Below, piece by piece: positions 11,271 through 21,547 of a stretch of DNA of 64,000 bases (position 1 is the stretch's first letter; each line of letters opens with the position of its first letter). The notes under the pieces are model-generated. The model made no database searches, was not told the origin of the DNA, and saw nothing but the letters and a program-made list of their open reading frames with translations. Origin of the DNA: Brachypterus glaber (Eukaryota > Arthropoda > Insecta > Coleoptera > Kateretidae); contig OY294048.1 in NCBI GenBank assembly GCA_958510825.1, positions 26,298,680 to 26,362,679 of the forward strand, read 5' to 3'. Position numbers and translations under genes: made by a program.

Positions 11271-11722
11271 TCATTTTTTTTAGTTTTTTTAACCCCATAC
11301 CCCCAGTTTTAAGGATGGGGGGTTGAAATTAATATCACAAGTAAATATTAGCGTAAAGAGCTTATTTATGCGATATGAGTCGGATCGGACTTGTACTTTG
11401 GGAGACCGCACCTTTTTAGTCATTTTTTTTTTAGTTTTTTTAACCCCATACCCCCAGTTTTGGGGATGGGGGGTTGAAATGAATATCACAGGTAAATATT
11501 AGCGTAAAGAGCTTATATATGCAATATGAGTCGGATCGGACTTGTACTTTGGGAGACCGCACCTTTTTAGTCATTTTTTTTTTTAGTTTTTTTAACCCCA
11601 TACCCCCAGTTTTGAGGATGGGGGGTTGAAATTAATATGACAGGTAAATAATAGCGTAAAGAGCTTATATATGCAATATGAGTCGGATCGGACTTGCACT
11701 TTGGGAGACCGCACCTTTTTAG
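11271..11722. repeat. Tandem repeat, three units of about 150 bp
   Basis: Units at about 11271-11419, 11420-11570 and 11571-11722. Each has a T-run, CCCCATACCCCCAGTTTT, a G-rich counterpart GGATGGGGGGTTGAAAT, and a conserved end GAGTCGGATCGGACTTG. C-run and G-run within one unit can pair as a hairpin. The units differ at only a few positions. The 75 bases before it (11194-11270) hold nothing recognisable. Confidence 0.9.
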
Positions 11723-11725
11723 TCA

Positions 11726-12596
11726 AATCAGCAGATTAGATTCACCTCCACAGGAACTTTGCTGCTAACTTTTGCTGGCACTTCTCTGCCCAGAGATGTC
11801 AAAATATACGATTTGGCCTTTAGAACAACCACCTATGTCCCCCCAGTCACACAATGTTATAATTGCTTCCTTTACGGGCATGTTAAAAAAGCATGTAGGT
11901 CACAAGCAAAGTGCACCAACTGTTCAAAAAAATCGCATGACACCGCTATTGAATGTGAAAAAAAGGGCTTGCATTTCCATAGTGACGAGCACATTTCTAC
12001 TAGTAAAAAATGCCCCGAATTCAATCGCCAAAGAGAAATAAAAAGAATAATGGTGTTTGAAAATATATCGTATTATGAAGCATTCGAAAAATGCAATGGA
12101 GGAGCCAGGTTTTTTGACCTTCGGTCGGCTGACTTCCCCAACACTTTAAGGCAAAGTGCCCCAAATACAGACCCAGGGCCAAGAGACCTTACTCCCAGGC
12201 CCTCTCGCAACCGATTTCTACACCAAAAGCTAAAAAGAGATCCCTACCTGGTTATAATTGGGAGGAGCATAAAAAGCTCCTTATTTCACCCGATGGTCAA
12301 CTGCCACCAGTTGGACCTAGTTACAGACCAATTAAGATTATAAGCCAAAGTACAACAGCTGCTGAAGGCCCAGGGGTGTCCCAGGCCAACGGTAGCAGTG
12401 CCAATTATTGTGCCAATGATTCCTTAACCCAGTTTGACCTATTTGAAAATGCATGGCATATTTTCAACAAGTTTTCCAGTGAAAACCAAGAAAAATTGTT
12501 AAAATTAATAAAAAATACAAAAAATGACTCGATAATTAGCAACGAATCACAGATTTCATATACTAGATTGGGGATTCCATTGCAAGATCAAAAAAA
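11726..12596 (+). pseudogene. I-like LINE ORF1 fragment with CCHC zinc knuckles
   Basis: The frame from 11759 to 12343 carries AGTSLPRDVK, then CYNCFLYGHVKKAC and CTNCSKKSHD-type knuckles, then REIKRIMVFENISYYEA, the same order as in ORF1 at 35297-36552 (LPREIK, three knuckles, QIKRVMAFENLSYFDA). After a frameshift near 12343-12376 the sequence continues with QFDLFENAWHIFNKF, the counterpart of QFDIFEIMNNFYNNF at the end of the other ORF1. The N-terminal half is missing. Confidence 0.8.
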
Positions 12597-12880
12597 ATTG
12601 ACTAACTCATGCAACTCTTCCTCTCTCTCGAATTTTCGTTTCTCTGTTTACAGTAACATCCACAGTTTTATTGGTATTATGTGGTATTTCCCTAGTGATT
12701 TTTTTTACGTTGGTTATTCTGTATTGTTTTTACGAGCGCCTAATTATAGCTACCCGCACCGAGATTGTTTTGGTTTTTTGTTGTTTGCGGGACGTTAATT
12801 TACTTTAGCGTTGGTTAACGGTGGTTTTGTGCCTGTTTTTATTTTGTAAAAAATTGGTTTGGATTTAGAATAATATATTG
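12597..12880 (+). repeat. Dispersed repeat, copy 1 (blocks A then B)
   Basis: Block A (12597-12720, around CTGTTTACAGTAACATCCAC) and block B (12728-12830, around TTTTGGTTTTTTGTTGTTT) both recur on the other strand at 17800-18125, there in the opposite block order. No coding capacity; class unknown. Confidence 0.7.
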
Positions 12881-12944
12881 AAAAACGGTTAGCCCTCTAC
12901 TACGCAGGCGCATTTCGGGTGCGGGTAGCTATAACTAGGCGCTC
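12731..12944. repeat. Hairpin with 27 bp arms
   Basis: GAGCGCCTAATTATAGCTAC (12731 onward, continuing CCGCACC) is repeated inverted at 12918-12944 with one mismatch. The pair lies inside the dispersed repeat and could mark the ends of a ~215 bp foldback element. Confidence 0.75.
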
Positions 12945-13016
12945 CTTTGTTTTTGTTTACCTTTCAGTAATCTGTTTGGCTTGTGGATTTTTTCGCTTTT
13001 TTCATGTGTTTTGTTA

Positions 13017-13338
13017 ACTTTTGCTGGATTCCGGGACATACAAAAATTACGGAAAATGGGGCAGCCGACAGAATAGCGAATGAAGCCTGGAAAATCTCGT
13101 GGTTCGAGTCAAAACGCATTTCCGTGATTACAACCAAGAAACAAAAGAAATCCTATTTATGAAGTGGAAAAAAGAATGGGACAAATTAAGGGAGTCCCTT
13201 AAAAGGACGCATGTACTGGGAAAGGACAGAATTAAAAAAGAGAACATGGTTAATAACTTAGGACTAACCAGTAAAAAAACAACAAAAATATGTCATATGA
13301 GAGGTAAACACTGCTTTACCAACTCCCACTTGTTTAAA
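13017..13338 (+). pseudogene. I-like LINE ORF2 fragment: end of RNase H and following region
   Basis: 13020-13085 reads CWIPGHTKITENGAADRIAN, the last catalytic block of LINE RNase H. The following residues to 13338 (KWKKEWDKLRE..., HMRGKHCFTNSHLFK) match in position the corresponding part of ORF2 at 39600-39825. Interrupted after HLFK by the insertion at 13339. Confidence 0.8.
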
Positions 13339-14881
13339 CCCTGGTAGCAAAATAACATGACATTCACGTGAAAGCCACGTTAATATGTGACATGTGATGT
13401 TAAGATTTTAGTCTCATTTAACAAGAATGTAGCATGGTGAGGATGTCCTAAGTCCGCCCCTAATAACATCACACAATGACATCCCGAAAATAACGTGTTT
13501 GTGACATCATAAATCCACATTCCTGTTATATCTAATATCTTATGGATACTGTTACTGTTACTTTAATATTTAAATAATATCCTAGGATATTACCTTTTTC
13601 TAAATTAAAACCATTAAAAACGCTATAACCCTATAAAAAATCGGATTTAAAATCAATCAGTAATTGAAACAATCACAGATAGATTCTAAATACGAAATTG
13701 CAGATTAAGCGGATAATATACCCAGGTAGCAAAATAACATGAAATTCACGTGAAAGTCACGTTAATATGTGACATGTGATGTTAAGATTGTAGTCTCATT
13801 TAACAAGAATGTAGCATGGTGGGGATGTCCTAAGTCCGCCCCTAATAACATCTCACAATGACATCCCGAAAATAACGTGTTTGTGACATCATAAATCCAC
13901 ATTCCTGTTATATCTAATATCTTATGGATGCCGTTACTGGTACTTTAATATTTAAATAATATTTTAAGATATTAGCTTTTTCTAAATTAAAACCATTAAA
14001 AACGCTATAACCCTATAAAAAAAATTAAAATCAATCAGTAATTGAAACAATCACAGATTGAAACAGATAGATTCTAAATACGAAATTGCAGATTAAGCGG
14101 AGAATATATCCTTTAATCCGTGTCCGTGGTCTTGAGAAGCCCGGCAGAGCCCCCTATCCATTGGAAATCGTATAATGTGTATACAATTTCCTTATAATAA
14201 TTTACTCTATCAACATCATCTTATATCGATTTTTTTGCTTCGAACGTCGGTGAGAAGCAAAATAACATGACATTCACGTGAAAGCCACGTTAATATGTGA
14301 CATGCGATATATTCACAGCGTTGCTAAATATTTGTTATTAAATAACATGGTTGTCACGTCACACGTGTTACGTTGCAAATGTGATGTTAAATACATGTTA
14401 TTTTTCAATATTATGTGATGTTATGATTTAGTTTAAAAATACACCCAAAAGTGATGTTAATTTCTTGTAATATAACATCCCTTGCTACCTGGGTATTCCT
14501 TTAATCCGTGTCCGTGGTCTTGAGAAGCCCAGCAGAGCCCCGTATCCATTGGAAATCGTATAATGTGTATACAATTTCCTTATAATAATTTACTCTATCA
14601 ACATCATCTTATATCGATTTTTTTGCTTCGAACGTCGGTGAGAAGCAAAATAACATGACATTCACGTGAAAGCCACGTTAATATGTGACATGCGATATAT
14701 TCACAGCGTTGCTAAATATTTGTTAATAAAAAACATGTTTGTCACGTCACACGTGTTACGTTGCAAATGTGATGTTAAATACATGTTAGTTTTCAATATT
14801 ATGTGATGTTATGATTTAGTTTAAAAATACACCCAAAAGTGATGTTAATTTCTTGTAATATAACATCCCTTGCTACCTGGG
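13339..14881. mobile_element. TIR element (outer copy) inserted in the LINE
   Basis: Non-coding element with ends CCCTGGTAGCAA (13339) and TTGCTACCTGGG (14881), an inverted pair. Without the inner copy it is about 770 bp. It is rich in CACGTG, AACATGACA and GATGTTA motifs; the first ~50 bases are repeated internally near 14255-14306. It interrupts the LINE reading frame exactly between HLFK and INIKEDP. No transposase. Confidence 0.88.
13721..14493. mobile_element. Second copy of the same TIR element inserted within the first
   Basis: A 773 bp copy with ends CCCAGGTAGCAA and TTGCTACCTGGG, flanked by TA (13719-13720 and 14494-14495). Left of it stands the left half of an identical element (13339-13720), right of it the right half (14494-14881). 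The uninterrupted junction can be read inside the inner copy at about 14100-14110, and confirms a TA duplication, as for Tc1/mariner-type elements. Confidence 0.88.
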
Positions 14882-15130
14882 AAATTAACATAAAGGAAGA
14901 CCCATGGTGTGGTGCGGAAATATACAAGACATCAAACATATCCTTTTTGAATGCCCAAGACACTCCCAACAATATTCATCCTTCTATGGGGCCCTAGCTA
15001 AGACATGCCCAACCCCTATTAGCCTAAATTCCCTGCTTGTGACCCCAATAAATCCATAGCAGTAGAAATAACCAAATTCCTTCAAAATAAAAACTTAATT
15101 GTAGAAAATCAGAAGAGGAAAGATATCGGA
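14882..15130 (+). pseudogene. I-like LINE ORF2 C-terminus after the insertion
   Basis: Resumes the reading broken at 13338: INIKEDPWCG then, after a one-base shift, CGNIQDIKHILFECP, the C-x-C...H...C motif found at the end of I/Jockey-type ORF2. The 3' end of the element near 15130-15200 is not sharply defined. Confidence 0.75.
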
Positions 15131-15400
15131 AAGGAAGTTACCAGAATTTAGAAGTCCACATGACCTGGCCAGAGAGCCTAGAGCAAACCCGAATTGGATT
15201 GGAGTGTTCAGTTGTATATTTATATTCAGTTTATAATATTTTACTATTTTTTTATCATTGATATTTATATTTTCCCTTATTAGTAAAACAAACTGTGATT
15301 AGACAGACACTTTTGTGATCAAAGAGTTTTTTGACAAAAACTTTTGTGATAGACACTTGTGTAAGAATATTTTTAATATTTGATATATAAATCATATGTA
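15131..15400. other. No gene seen
   Basis: AT-rich sequence between the LINE 3' end and the next MITE; no open frame or repeat recognised. Confidence 0.5.
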
Positions 15401-15631
15401 TACACCGTTTTATGAGAATACGAATATGACATCACAGTGCGTAAACTAAATAGCACTCTGTAGGGTCACTGGCATCTATTTCTTTTAACTTAATACATTT
15501 TTTTTTTAATAGAAAATGTATACCAAAAAAAATTATTTATCAAGTCTTCAGAAATATATGCAAATATCCATACAGAGTGCTATTTAGTTTACGCACAGTG
15601 AAGTGCGATTTGTATTTTCTCATACAGTGTA
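15401..15631. mobile_element. MITE with ~65 bp inverted arms, TA target duplication
   Basis: Ends TACACCGTTTTATGAGAATA and, inverted, TACACTGTATGAGAAAATAC; arms 15401-15465 and 15568-15631 share TGCGTAAACTAAATAGCAC. Flanked by TA on both sides. Tc1/mariner-like in structure, no coding sequence. Confidence 0.85.
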
Positions 15632-15661
15632 TAAGATATAATATATTATAAATCTAATTTA

Positions 15662-16048
15662 TAATGACCAGAGTTGATACTTTCAATACAATAACAGGGT
15701 TGGACAACAGGAATATTAAATTATTTCTAATTTTTGGTCAGTTTGTTTAATACATATTTATGCTGAATAAGATTATATGTCTGTATACAGACATAATCTT
15801 ATTCTCTTATTCGGCATTGTCTGTATACAGACATAATCTTATTCGGCATAAATATGTATTAAACAAACAGCCCAAAAATTAGAAATAATTTAATGTTCCT
15901 GTTGTCTGACCCTGTTATTGTAATGAAAGTATCAACTTGGTCATTATTTTTTCTTATTCGGCATAGGTATGTATTAAAGAAACTCACCAAAAATAATTTA
16001 AAATTACTCTTGTCCGACCCTGTTATTGTAATGAAAGTATCAACTCTG
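15662..16048. mobile_element. Foldback element with three related arms
   Basis: Arm 1 (15662-15785) starts GACCAGAGTTGATACTTTCA; arm 2 (about 15786-15946) is its inverted copy; arm 3 (15951-16048) is a second inverted copy in tandem with arm 2. The centre TGTCTGTATACAGACA is a perfect palindrome and is itself repeated at 15778 and 15820. No coding sequence. 16049-16236 holds nothing further. Confidence 0.85.
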
Positions 16049-16236
16049 TATATTACATAGTAGAGAATCTCTATGTTAGTTTCTGATATTATTCTACCAA
16101 ATATTACATACAATTTTTTTATAATAAAATTTATTAATATATTTATATACTTAATTTATTAAAACAATTTTTAAAATTAACTACTCGTCTATCCATTTTT
16201 ACTTTATACCAAGATTAATCCTATATGAAATATGTA

Positions 16237-16935
16237 TACAGTGCGGTCCAAAAGTCACCCCCCCCCTTTTAACTTTTGAACGAGTTGAGATATCGACTTC
16301 AAATTTAGAACTCTTAAATAAGACAACTTAAACTATCTTTTAGCATATATTTGATATTTTCAGCTCTTAAAATGTGGGCATGGGGGGACATTTTTGTTAA
16401 ATGAAAAGGGGGTCGTGTGATACATCATTTTAAAGCTTATAAAATTCTCTATTTACACTAACATTTTTTAATTTTTTTAAAATGTTTTGATTTTTCAATT
16501 TTTTGTGCTAAAACATTCGATTTTTTAAGTTTTTTTATAAATTTTTATTTATGTCAACTAAAATTAGTTTAAAAGTATAATTAATATTTTTTTATGATGA
16601 AATTAGGCATTTTTAAAAAATTATTTGTTTTTTTTAGAGGAATTTTGACATTAATACCCATTTTCAACCCCATTTTAAACCCATTTTTTTTTTAATTTAA
16701 AAATATGGAGTTAAATGGAGAATTTTATAAGCTTTAAAATGATGTTTTACACGACCCCCTTTCCATTTAAAAAAATGTGCCCCCATGCCCCCCTGCCCAC
16801 ATTTTAAGAGCTGAAAGTATTAAATATATGCTAAAAGATGGTTTAAGTTGTCTTATTTAAAAGTTCCAAATTTGAAGTCGATATCTCAACTGCTTCAAAA
16901 GTTAAGAGGGGGGGTGACTTTTGAACTGCTCTGTA
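16237..16935. mobile_element. 699 bp MITE with ~220 bp inverted arms, TA target duplication
   Basis: Ends TACAGTGCGGTCCAAAAGTC and, inverted, TACAGAGCAGTTCAAAAGTC, followed by a C/G-run. Flanked by TA (16235-16236 and 16936-16937). Arms 16237-16460 and 16712-16935 keep long matching blocks including TTTTAAAGCTTATAAAATTC. Mariner-type by structure; no transposase. Confidence 0.9.
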
Positions 16936-17518
16936 TAAACATTAAATAAAAATTGATATATATTAACATTACTACAGTAAAATTTTGGCTTAAAGGTCTT
17001 CGTATGGCCCAAGGTTGTTCCAGCTAAGGCTATTTTAGTATTATATATTTTCTTTGATGCATACTTCCTTATGCTTATCTGCACATAAACTCGCATTTTT
17101 ATTTCCATAAGTTTGTTGGTTATTATCATACTGGATGGCATAATTTCATTACTCTACAATTAAAGACATTAATACTATCAATTAAAAAGTAATGGGAAAA
17201 TCCCCATCCAAAACCTATAAATATCTACATGTTTTATAGAAAGTTTATGTAATCCTATAAAATTGTTTTATAGGTCGAAGTAGGAATTTTTTTATGAATT
17301 GTGTACCTATAGGTTTTTTGGAAAACCTTTGTCCAAAAAAAAATGTGAAAATTTATAGATACTTACACGTTTCATAGGGATTGTCCTACTAAAAATTTCC
17401 AGTAGGTCTAGGAAAATATCTGTTCAAAAACATAGAAAACTTATAGATGCCTACGTTTCATACAGATTTTTCTACTTAAACTTATAACAACAAAACAAAA
17501 CAATTGAATAGGTTTATG
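16901..17518. repeat. Segment duplicated at 22570-23186 (copy 1)
   Basis: Starts in the middle of the right arm of the MITE at 16237-16935 and runs 618 bases. It matches 22570-23186 with one substitution and one one-base indel that I can see. The second copy is cut by the N gap. Confidence 0.93.
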
Positions 17519-17789
17519 CATAGGGATTTTCCAATAGGTCTCTATTATAGTCTCTATAATAGGTCCTTTTTGACTGAGAAAGCTGATATGGTCACTACAC
17601 CACTTGGTTTGGTTTGTTTTAACTTACCCTTTATCCATAGTCAACACAGATCTGTGATAAAACATTATTCCCCACAATCCATATCTTATATATATATATT
17701 GTTTTTAGATTTATATTCAGTAAAAATCAAAAGTTTATTTATATTTTTCAAAGTTAACCTCATCTTGTGATTTTGACGTCTGTGTTAAA
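16938..17789. other. No gene seen; short AT-rich repeats
   Basis: Contains loosely repeated phrases of the kind CTATAAATATCTACATGTTT and TTTATAGATACTTACACGTT at 17215-17470, a degenerate ~100 bp periodicity. No supported coding region. Confidence 0.5.
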
Positions 17790-17799
17790 ACTTCACTGT

Positions 17800-18125
17800 C
17801 CAAGATAACCAACGTAATAAAAAAACACCAGATAATACCAATAAAACTGTGGATGTTACTGTAAACAGAGACACGAAAATTCGAGAGAGAGGGAGAGTCG
17901 CATGTGTTAGTCACTTTGAATACGTTAATATTTTATCTAGTATGTAAAATCTGTGGCTATTTTAAATAAAAAACATTTTTTTACAACAAAAAAAACACCA
18001 AACACACGCCAAACCAACGTTAACGTGAACCAAGGCCCCCTCATTAAAAAAAAAAGACCAAACAACAAAAAACCAAAACAAAATCTTGCATAGAGAGCTG
18101 CATTTAGGCGCTTGTCTTCAAATGT
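17800..18125 (-). repeat. Dispersed repeat, copy 2 (blocks B then A on the minus strand)
   Basis: Block A (17800-17930) and block B (about 17990-18125) match, on the other strand, the repeat at 12597-12880, but in permuted order. 18126-18343 beyond it holds only a CAGCCGGCTGCAGC palindrome. Confidence 0.7.
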
Positions 18126-18347
18126 GGCTTCTTCTTCTTCCTGCCTTGGGCTAAACAGCCAGTGGACCTCTCTGCTACTGGGTATCTATTCTCGGACTCG
18201 AGAGAACGTGAACAATTTTCGTAGGAAGGGAACTGATCACATATCAAAGTTCCCGAAAATTATAAAATGCTATTCTTGAACAGTAGTGAGCGTGATGGGA
18301 TCTCTGCAGCCGGCTGCAGCGTTGCCAAGTATTTTAGCGGATTTTAA

Positions 18348-18621
18348 CCCTGGAACCTGACTGTGGGGTCTCAAAAACCCCACTACCGCTTCTATTACAG
18401 TGGGCAGGTGTTGCATTGATTCAAAAAAAGCTTGAGCAAAACTTAAATATTAGTGGTGATGTACAAATATTTAAATAAATCCTTTTAAAACATGTACAGA
18501 AAGAAGTTAAAACAAAACAATAAGTAACAAAAAAATGTTTCTTAATTATTATTATTATTGGGGTTTTTGAAACCCCAGAGTTGCATTTTTGTATACATGA
18601 AATAAGTGTCAGGATCCAGGG
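18348..18621. mobile_element. piggyBac-type MITE, TTAA target duplication
   Basis: 274 bp, flanked by TTAA at 18344-18347 and 18622-18625. Ends CCCTGGAACCTGAC and, inverted, CCCTGGATCCTGAC. Subterminal inverted GGGGTTTTTGA/TCAAAAACCCC follow. TTAA duplication and CCC termini are the hallmarks of piggyBac elements. No transposase. Sequence to 18912 contains a short hairpin (18797-18892, arms CAACAAAAAAAAATA and TATTTTTTTTGTTG). Confidence 0.87.
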
Positions 18622-18912
18622 TTAACCAATCAGATTATACGACACGAGTTTGCGTGCGCAGGCTGTCATTATTTTCATTATTTGTAAACAAGTTGCTGTG
18701 GTTTGAATAATTTTTATAATTAATATCCAAAAATGAATGTGTAAGAAATGACTGAAAATTAAAATAAAAACAGAAAAAGATCTGCGCCCACCAGAAGTCA
18801 ACAAAAAAAAATACTTTTAAATTTTATTCAGGACAACCCTCTTGTCAATAGTGGGCTGTTTAGTCCTGAATTCACTATATTTTTTTTGTTGGAAAGTTAA
18901 AAAGGGTCGGTC

Positions 18913-19008
18913 CTAGACAACACTTTCCGTTGTTCGTTCTACATGGTCTTCCGCATCTTGCAGATCTCCCAAAATGGCAACAGCCGCCACAATTTCCAAA
19001 TCGTCCAT
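18913..19008 (-). pseudogene. Short N-terminal peptide resembling the start of a Harbinger-type transposase
   Basis: ATG at 19008, stop at 18913, 31 residues beginning MDDLEIVAAVAILGDLQ, acidic, and reminiscent of the N-terminus of PIF/Harbinger transposases and related insect nuclease-like proteins. Nothing else of such a gene is nearby. The resemblance is from memory of the family style and may be chance. Confidence 0.25.
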
Positions 19009-19127
19009 CGTTATATTATTATAATATGTATAATAATTTCTAAATACAAAAAGCTTCTTTTATTAACTATTATAAAATAAAACGGTATTAAAATTAACAA
19101 CACAAAACCAAATCAAAAATCTCGCGT

Positions 19128-19172
19128 AAAACCTCATAAAAAAAAGCAATATATTATATAAGGTTTTATGAG
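19128..19172. repeat. Short hairpin
   Basis: AAAACCTCATAAA and its inverse TTTATGAGGTT face each other around an AT-rich loop. Probably an inner part of a decayed inverted-repeat element. Confidence 0.55.
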
Positions 19173-19252
19173 GTTCAGTTTACGTGGTTTAGGTCGGTTA
19201 GTGAAACCGGTTGAATGAGATTCTACGAGGGTACCCAGTCCGCAGAGGCACG

Positions 19253-19370
19253 TCAAAATGACGTCAAAATCTGGTGATTACTGGTCAATAGACGTCAGTC
19301 GACCAATGATCGACGACATTTTGACGTCAGTTAATTGACGAATTTCTGACGTCATTTAATCACGTCATAT
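19253..19370. repeat. Cluster of GACGTCA motifs
   Basis: At least four GACGTCA palindromes plus several CGTCA half-sites within about 115 bases. The motif equals the core of CREB/ATF sites, but spacing and orientation are irregular and the setting is transposon-derived; subterminal repeats of a DNA element are as likely. Confidence 0.6.
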
Positions 19371-19883
19371 TGCCGACTTTTCTTGGTGATATAATATATT
19401 ATACTTTTATTATTTTTATTAAAAAACTATAACACCAACGTGGTGTATAGTCTGCAATAGGTAGTACTCAGAAAGCATTTTTTTAGTTATTGGTATGTAA
19501 AAAAAATCTTCAAAAATAAAATATCGTTTATTGTTTAAGTAACTCCCTTTATTCAAACGCATATGTTACTTACACTTTTTTTATATTTTACGTAGCTACT
19601 TAAACTACAATTTATGTATGCAAATTATAGTTTACTTTGCGTACTTTATCTTTTTAAAAAGTTTATTCTAACTTATTTAAAATACAGGATATAATTTGTG
19701 TTACTGCTTTATTGTTCAATATTCGATTCTAGACTGACCCTAACATAATTACAATAAAAAGGAATTGAAATAAAATGTGATTTGTTAACATTTAGTAATA
19801 CTTAGAATCTAAACAATAAATGGCAATTAAGCAAAACAAGCAGTTCCGTACAAGGAGTGCAATGCCTTAAGGGCAATGTAACT
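19371..19883 (-). repeat. Presumed 3' LTR of the errantivirus remnant
   Basis: On the minus strand a purine run (AGGAGGGGAGG, 19884-19894) follows the env stop and is followed at 19883 by AGTTACATTGCC. Errantivirus LTRs usually begin AGTTA or AGTGA after such a tract, and the element at 45474 also begins AGTTA. The other LTR end is not identifiable without a second copy. Confidence 0.55.
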
Positions 19884-19892
19884 CCTCCCCTC

Positions 19893-21547
19893 CTAGAATG
19901 AGGCATCGCCGGGAAGCTGGACACCTAGTGGTTGGAGTTCGGATTTTTCTTCCTGTGGACAGGATTGGTTTCTTTTATTTTTCAACAATTTCCTTAAAGT
20001 TGTGGCTCCAAAGTAGAGTAGTGAAATAAGTACTATGACGTAAAATATTATGGTCATGATACTTGAGGGTAGAATTTTGATTTCGTCTTTTTCCAAAGGG
20101 ATGATGGAATTTTCAGATATGTCCATGAGTTTCAGGCTTTTCAGATTAATTTTTAAATTTTGAATTTGCTTTTCTTCCAGATCAAATTTTAGTTTAGAAA
20201 CTAAGGCCGGTTTTCCAAAAGATTTTTCTTGAAATGTAAGTCGGTTTTGTTTAAAGAAAATTTGACAGTTATTTTCTTTAATGAGGTATATTCCAGATAG
20301 GGATTTAGTTTCCGTTTCCTGGTTACATTGGATACGTAACTGTTCTTCCTCCGGGAATACTCCTAAATATTGATTTATTTCGGGAATGATTACCATGTGA
20401 TTTCCTTAGATTTCCAGATTAATGAGTGAGCATGAGTGTGAGTTTTCATCCAGGATTATATTTCTTTCGCAAGTTATTTTTTGACAGGTTTGTAGGTGAC
20501 TCGAACATTGGTACAATTTACCTTGGGTACACATGTCATTCAGGGGAATAAATAGGTTTTCATGTGATTTTAATAGAAATTTGATCGTGGGGATAATAGT
20601 TACAAATTCTGACTTGTACCTTGTGGGGATTGGGATAAGGTGATAGAGTTCAAATTCTTTTTCGTAATTTATAGGGATTGACAGAAAATACGTTATTTTA
20701 GTGGGTTCGATTTGACAGTTTACTTTAATAATGGATTCAAAGTCTAGGATATTTTCAAATTTTGGTTCGAATGGCAATTGGTTTTTGTAGTGGGTGGAAA
20801 TTTTTTCAATTTCCGAGAATAACTCGTGTGATTTTATAACACTTGGATGTAAAATTTTTGACTTGCAAAATGTTATAGAATTTTCGATTTCTACTAGGGT
20901 ATTTAAAATCGTGGTAAAAACTATTAAAATTTGATTAAATAAATCTTGGGCGAATAAGATAAATATTTGATTTTGAATTTTTTCGTTTATAAAGGCTTCT
21001 AGTTGGAAAATTTTCTTTTTTAAAACGTCCTCATTGTATTGAATATCTAAAACAGTGTTGTTAAAATTTTGGATGATTTTGGTATTGATTGAATATTGCA
21101 TTTTGATTTGTGATTGCAAATTTCTTTCATTACTTTGCATATGTGTTAAAATTTTGTTAAATTTATCTTCGTCATTTGAGTCTAAGTTACCTGTAATTGT
21201 TTTAATTAAGGTGCCGATGCCGTTAATTAGTCCTCGCTTATTCCTAATATAACTATCATTATAACCTAAATTTATGTGATTAATCTTATTTTTAATTTTT
21301 TTCTGTGTATAAGTAATAATCTTATCATAATTAAATAGTTCATTACTATATGAACTTTTATTATTGTTAAAACTAAGTGACTTAAGGCTACTATATTTTA
21401 TATTTAAGTTTTCGTATAGGTCAAAAAGGGGTTTTAGGTCGTAAAAATGAACAAGGTTGTGTTCAGTACGTTGAAGTTTAGCTGGGCCTAGGTTGATGGG
21501 TAGAATTCCAAGGTTTTTAGTTATATTTCTTATTTCTGCTCCCTGTC
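19893..21547 (-). pseudogene. env: Errantivirus-type envelope gene remnant
   Basis: Envelope glycoprotein of an endogenous insect errantivirus, once mediating cell fusion. The frame is open from about 21547 to 20406 and continues after a break at 20396-20406 in the second piece. Seen: NKRGL cleavage-site-like motif followed by a small, hydrophobic glycine-rich stretch near 21200-21235, a cysteine-rich region near 20420-20540, a membrane-spanning segment (ILPSSIMTIIFYVIVLISLLYF, shown only in part: TIIFYVIVLISLLYF, ~20000-20050) and a basic cytoplasmic tail ending in LPGDASF. The layout matches the env at 50308-51788. The N-terminal signal region is not evident. Confidence 0.8.

Larger units (their letters stand above)
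11726..15130 (+). mobile_element. Decayed I-like LINE with internal deletion, split by a DNA element
   Basis: Three pieces in order: ORF1 C-terminal half (11726-12596), end of RNase H and following region (13017-13338), and the C-terminal Cys/His motif with 3' end (14882-about 15130). The endonuclease and RT are missing. 12597-13016 is occupied by another dispersed repeat. The parts align in order with the better preserved I-type LINE at 35112-40420 but are clearly a different family. Confidence 0.75.

Noticed and set aside
16902..17141. 79-codon frame present twice (also 22571-22810)
   Set aside because: Duplicated because the DNA segment is duplicated; it begins in a MITE arm and has no recognisable domain.
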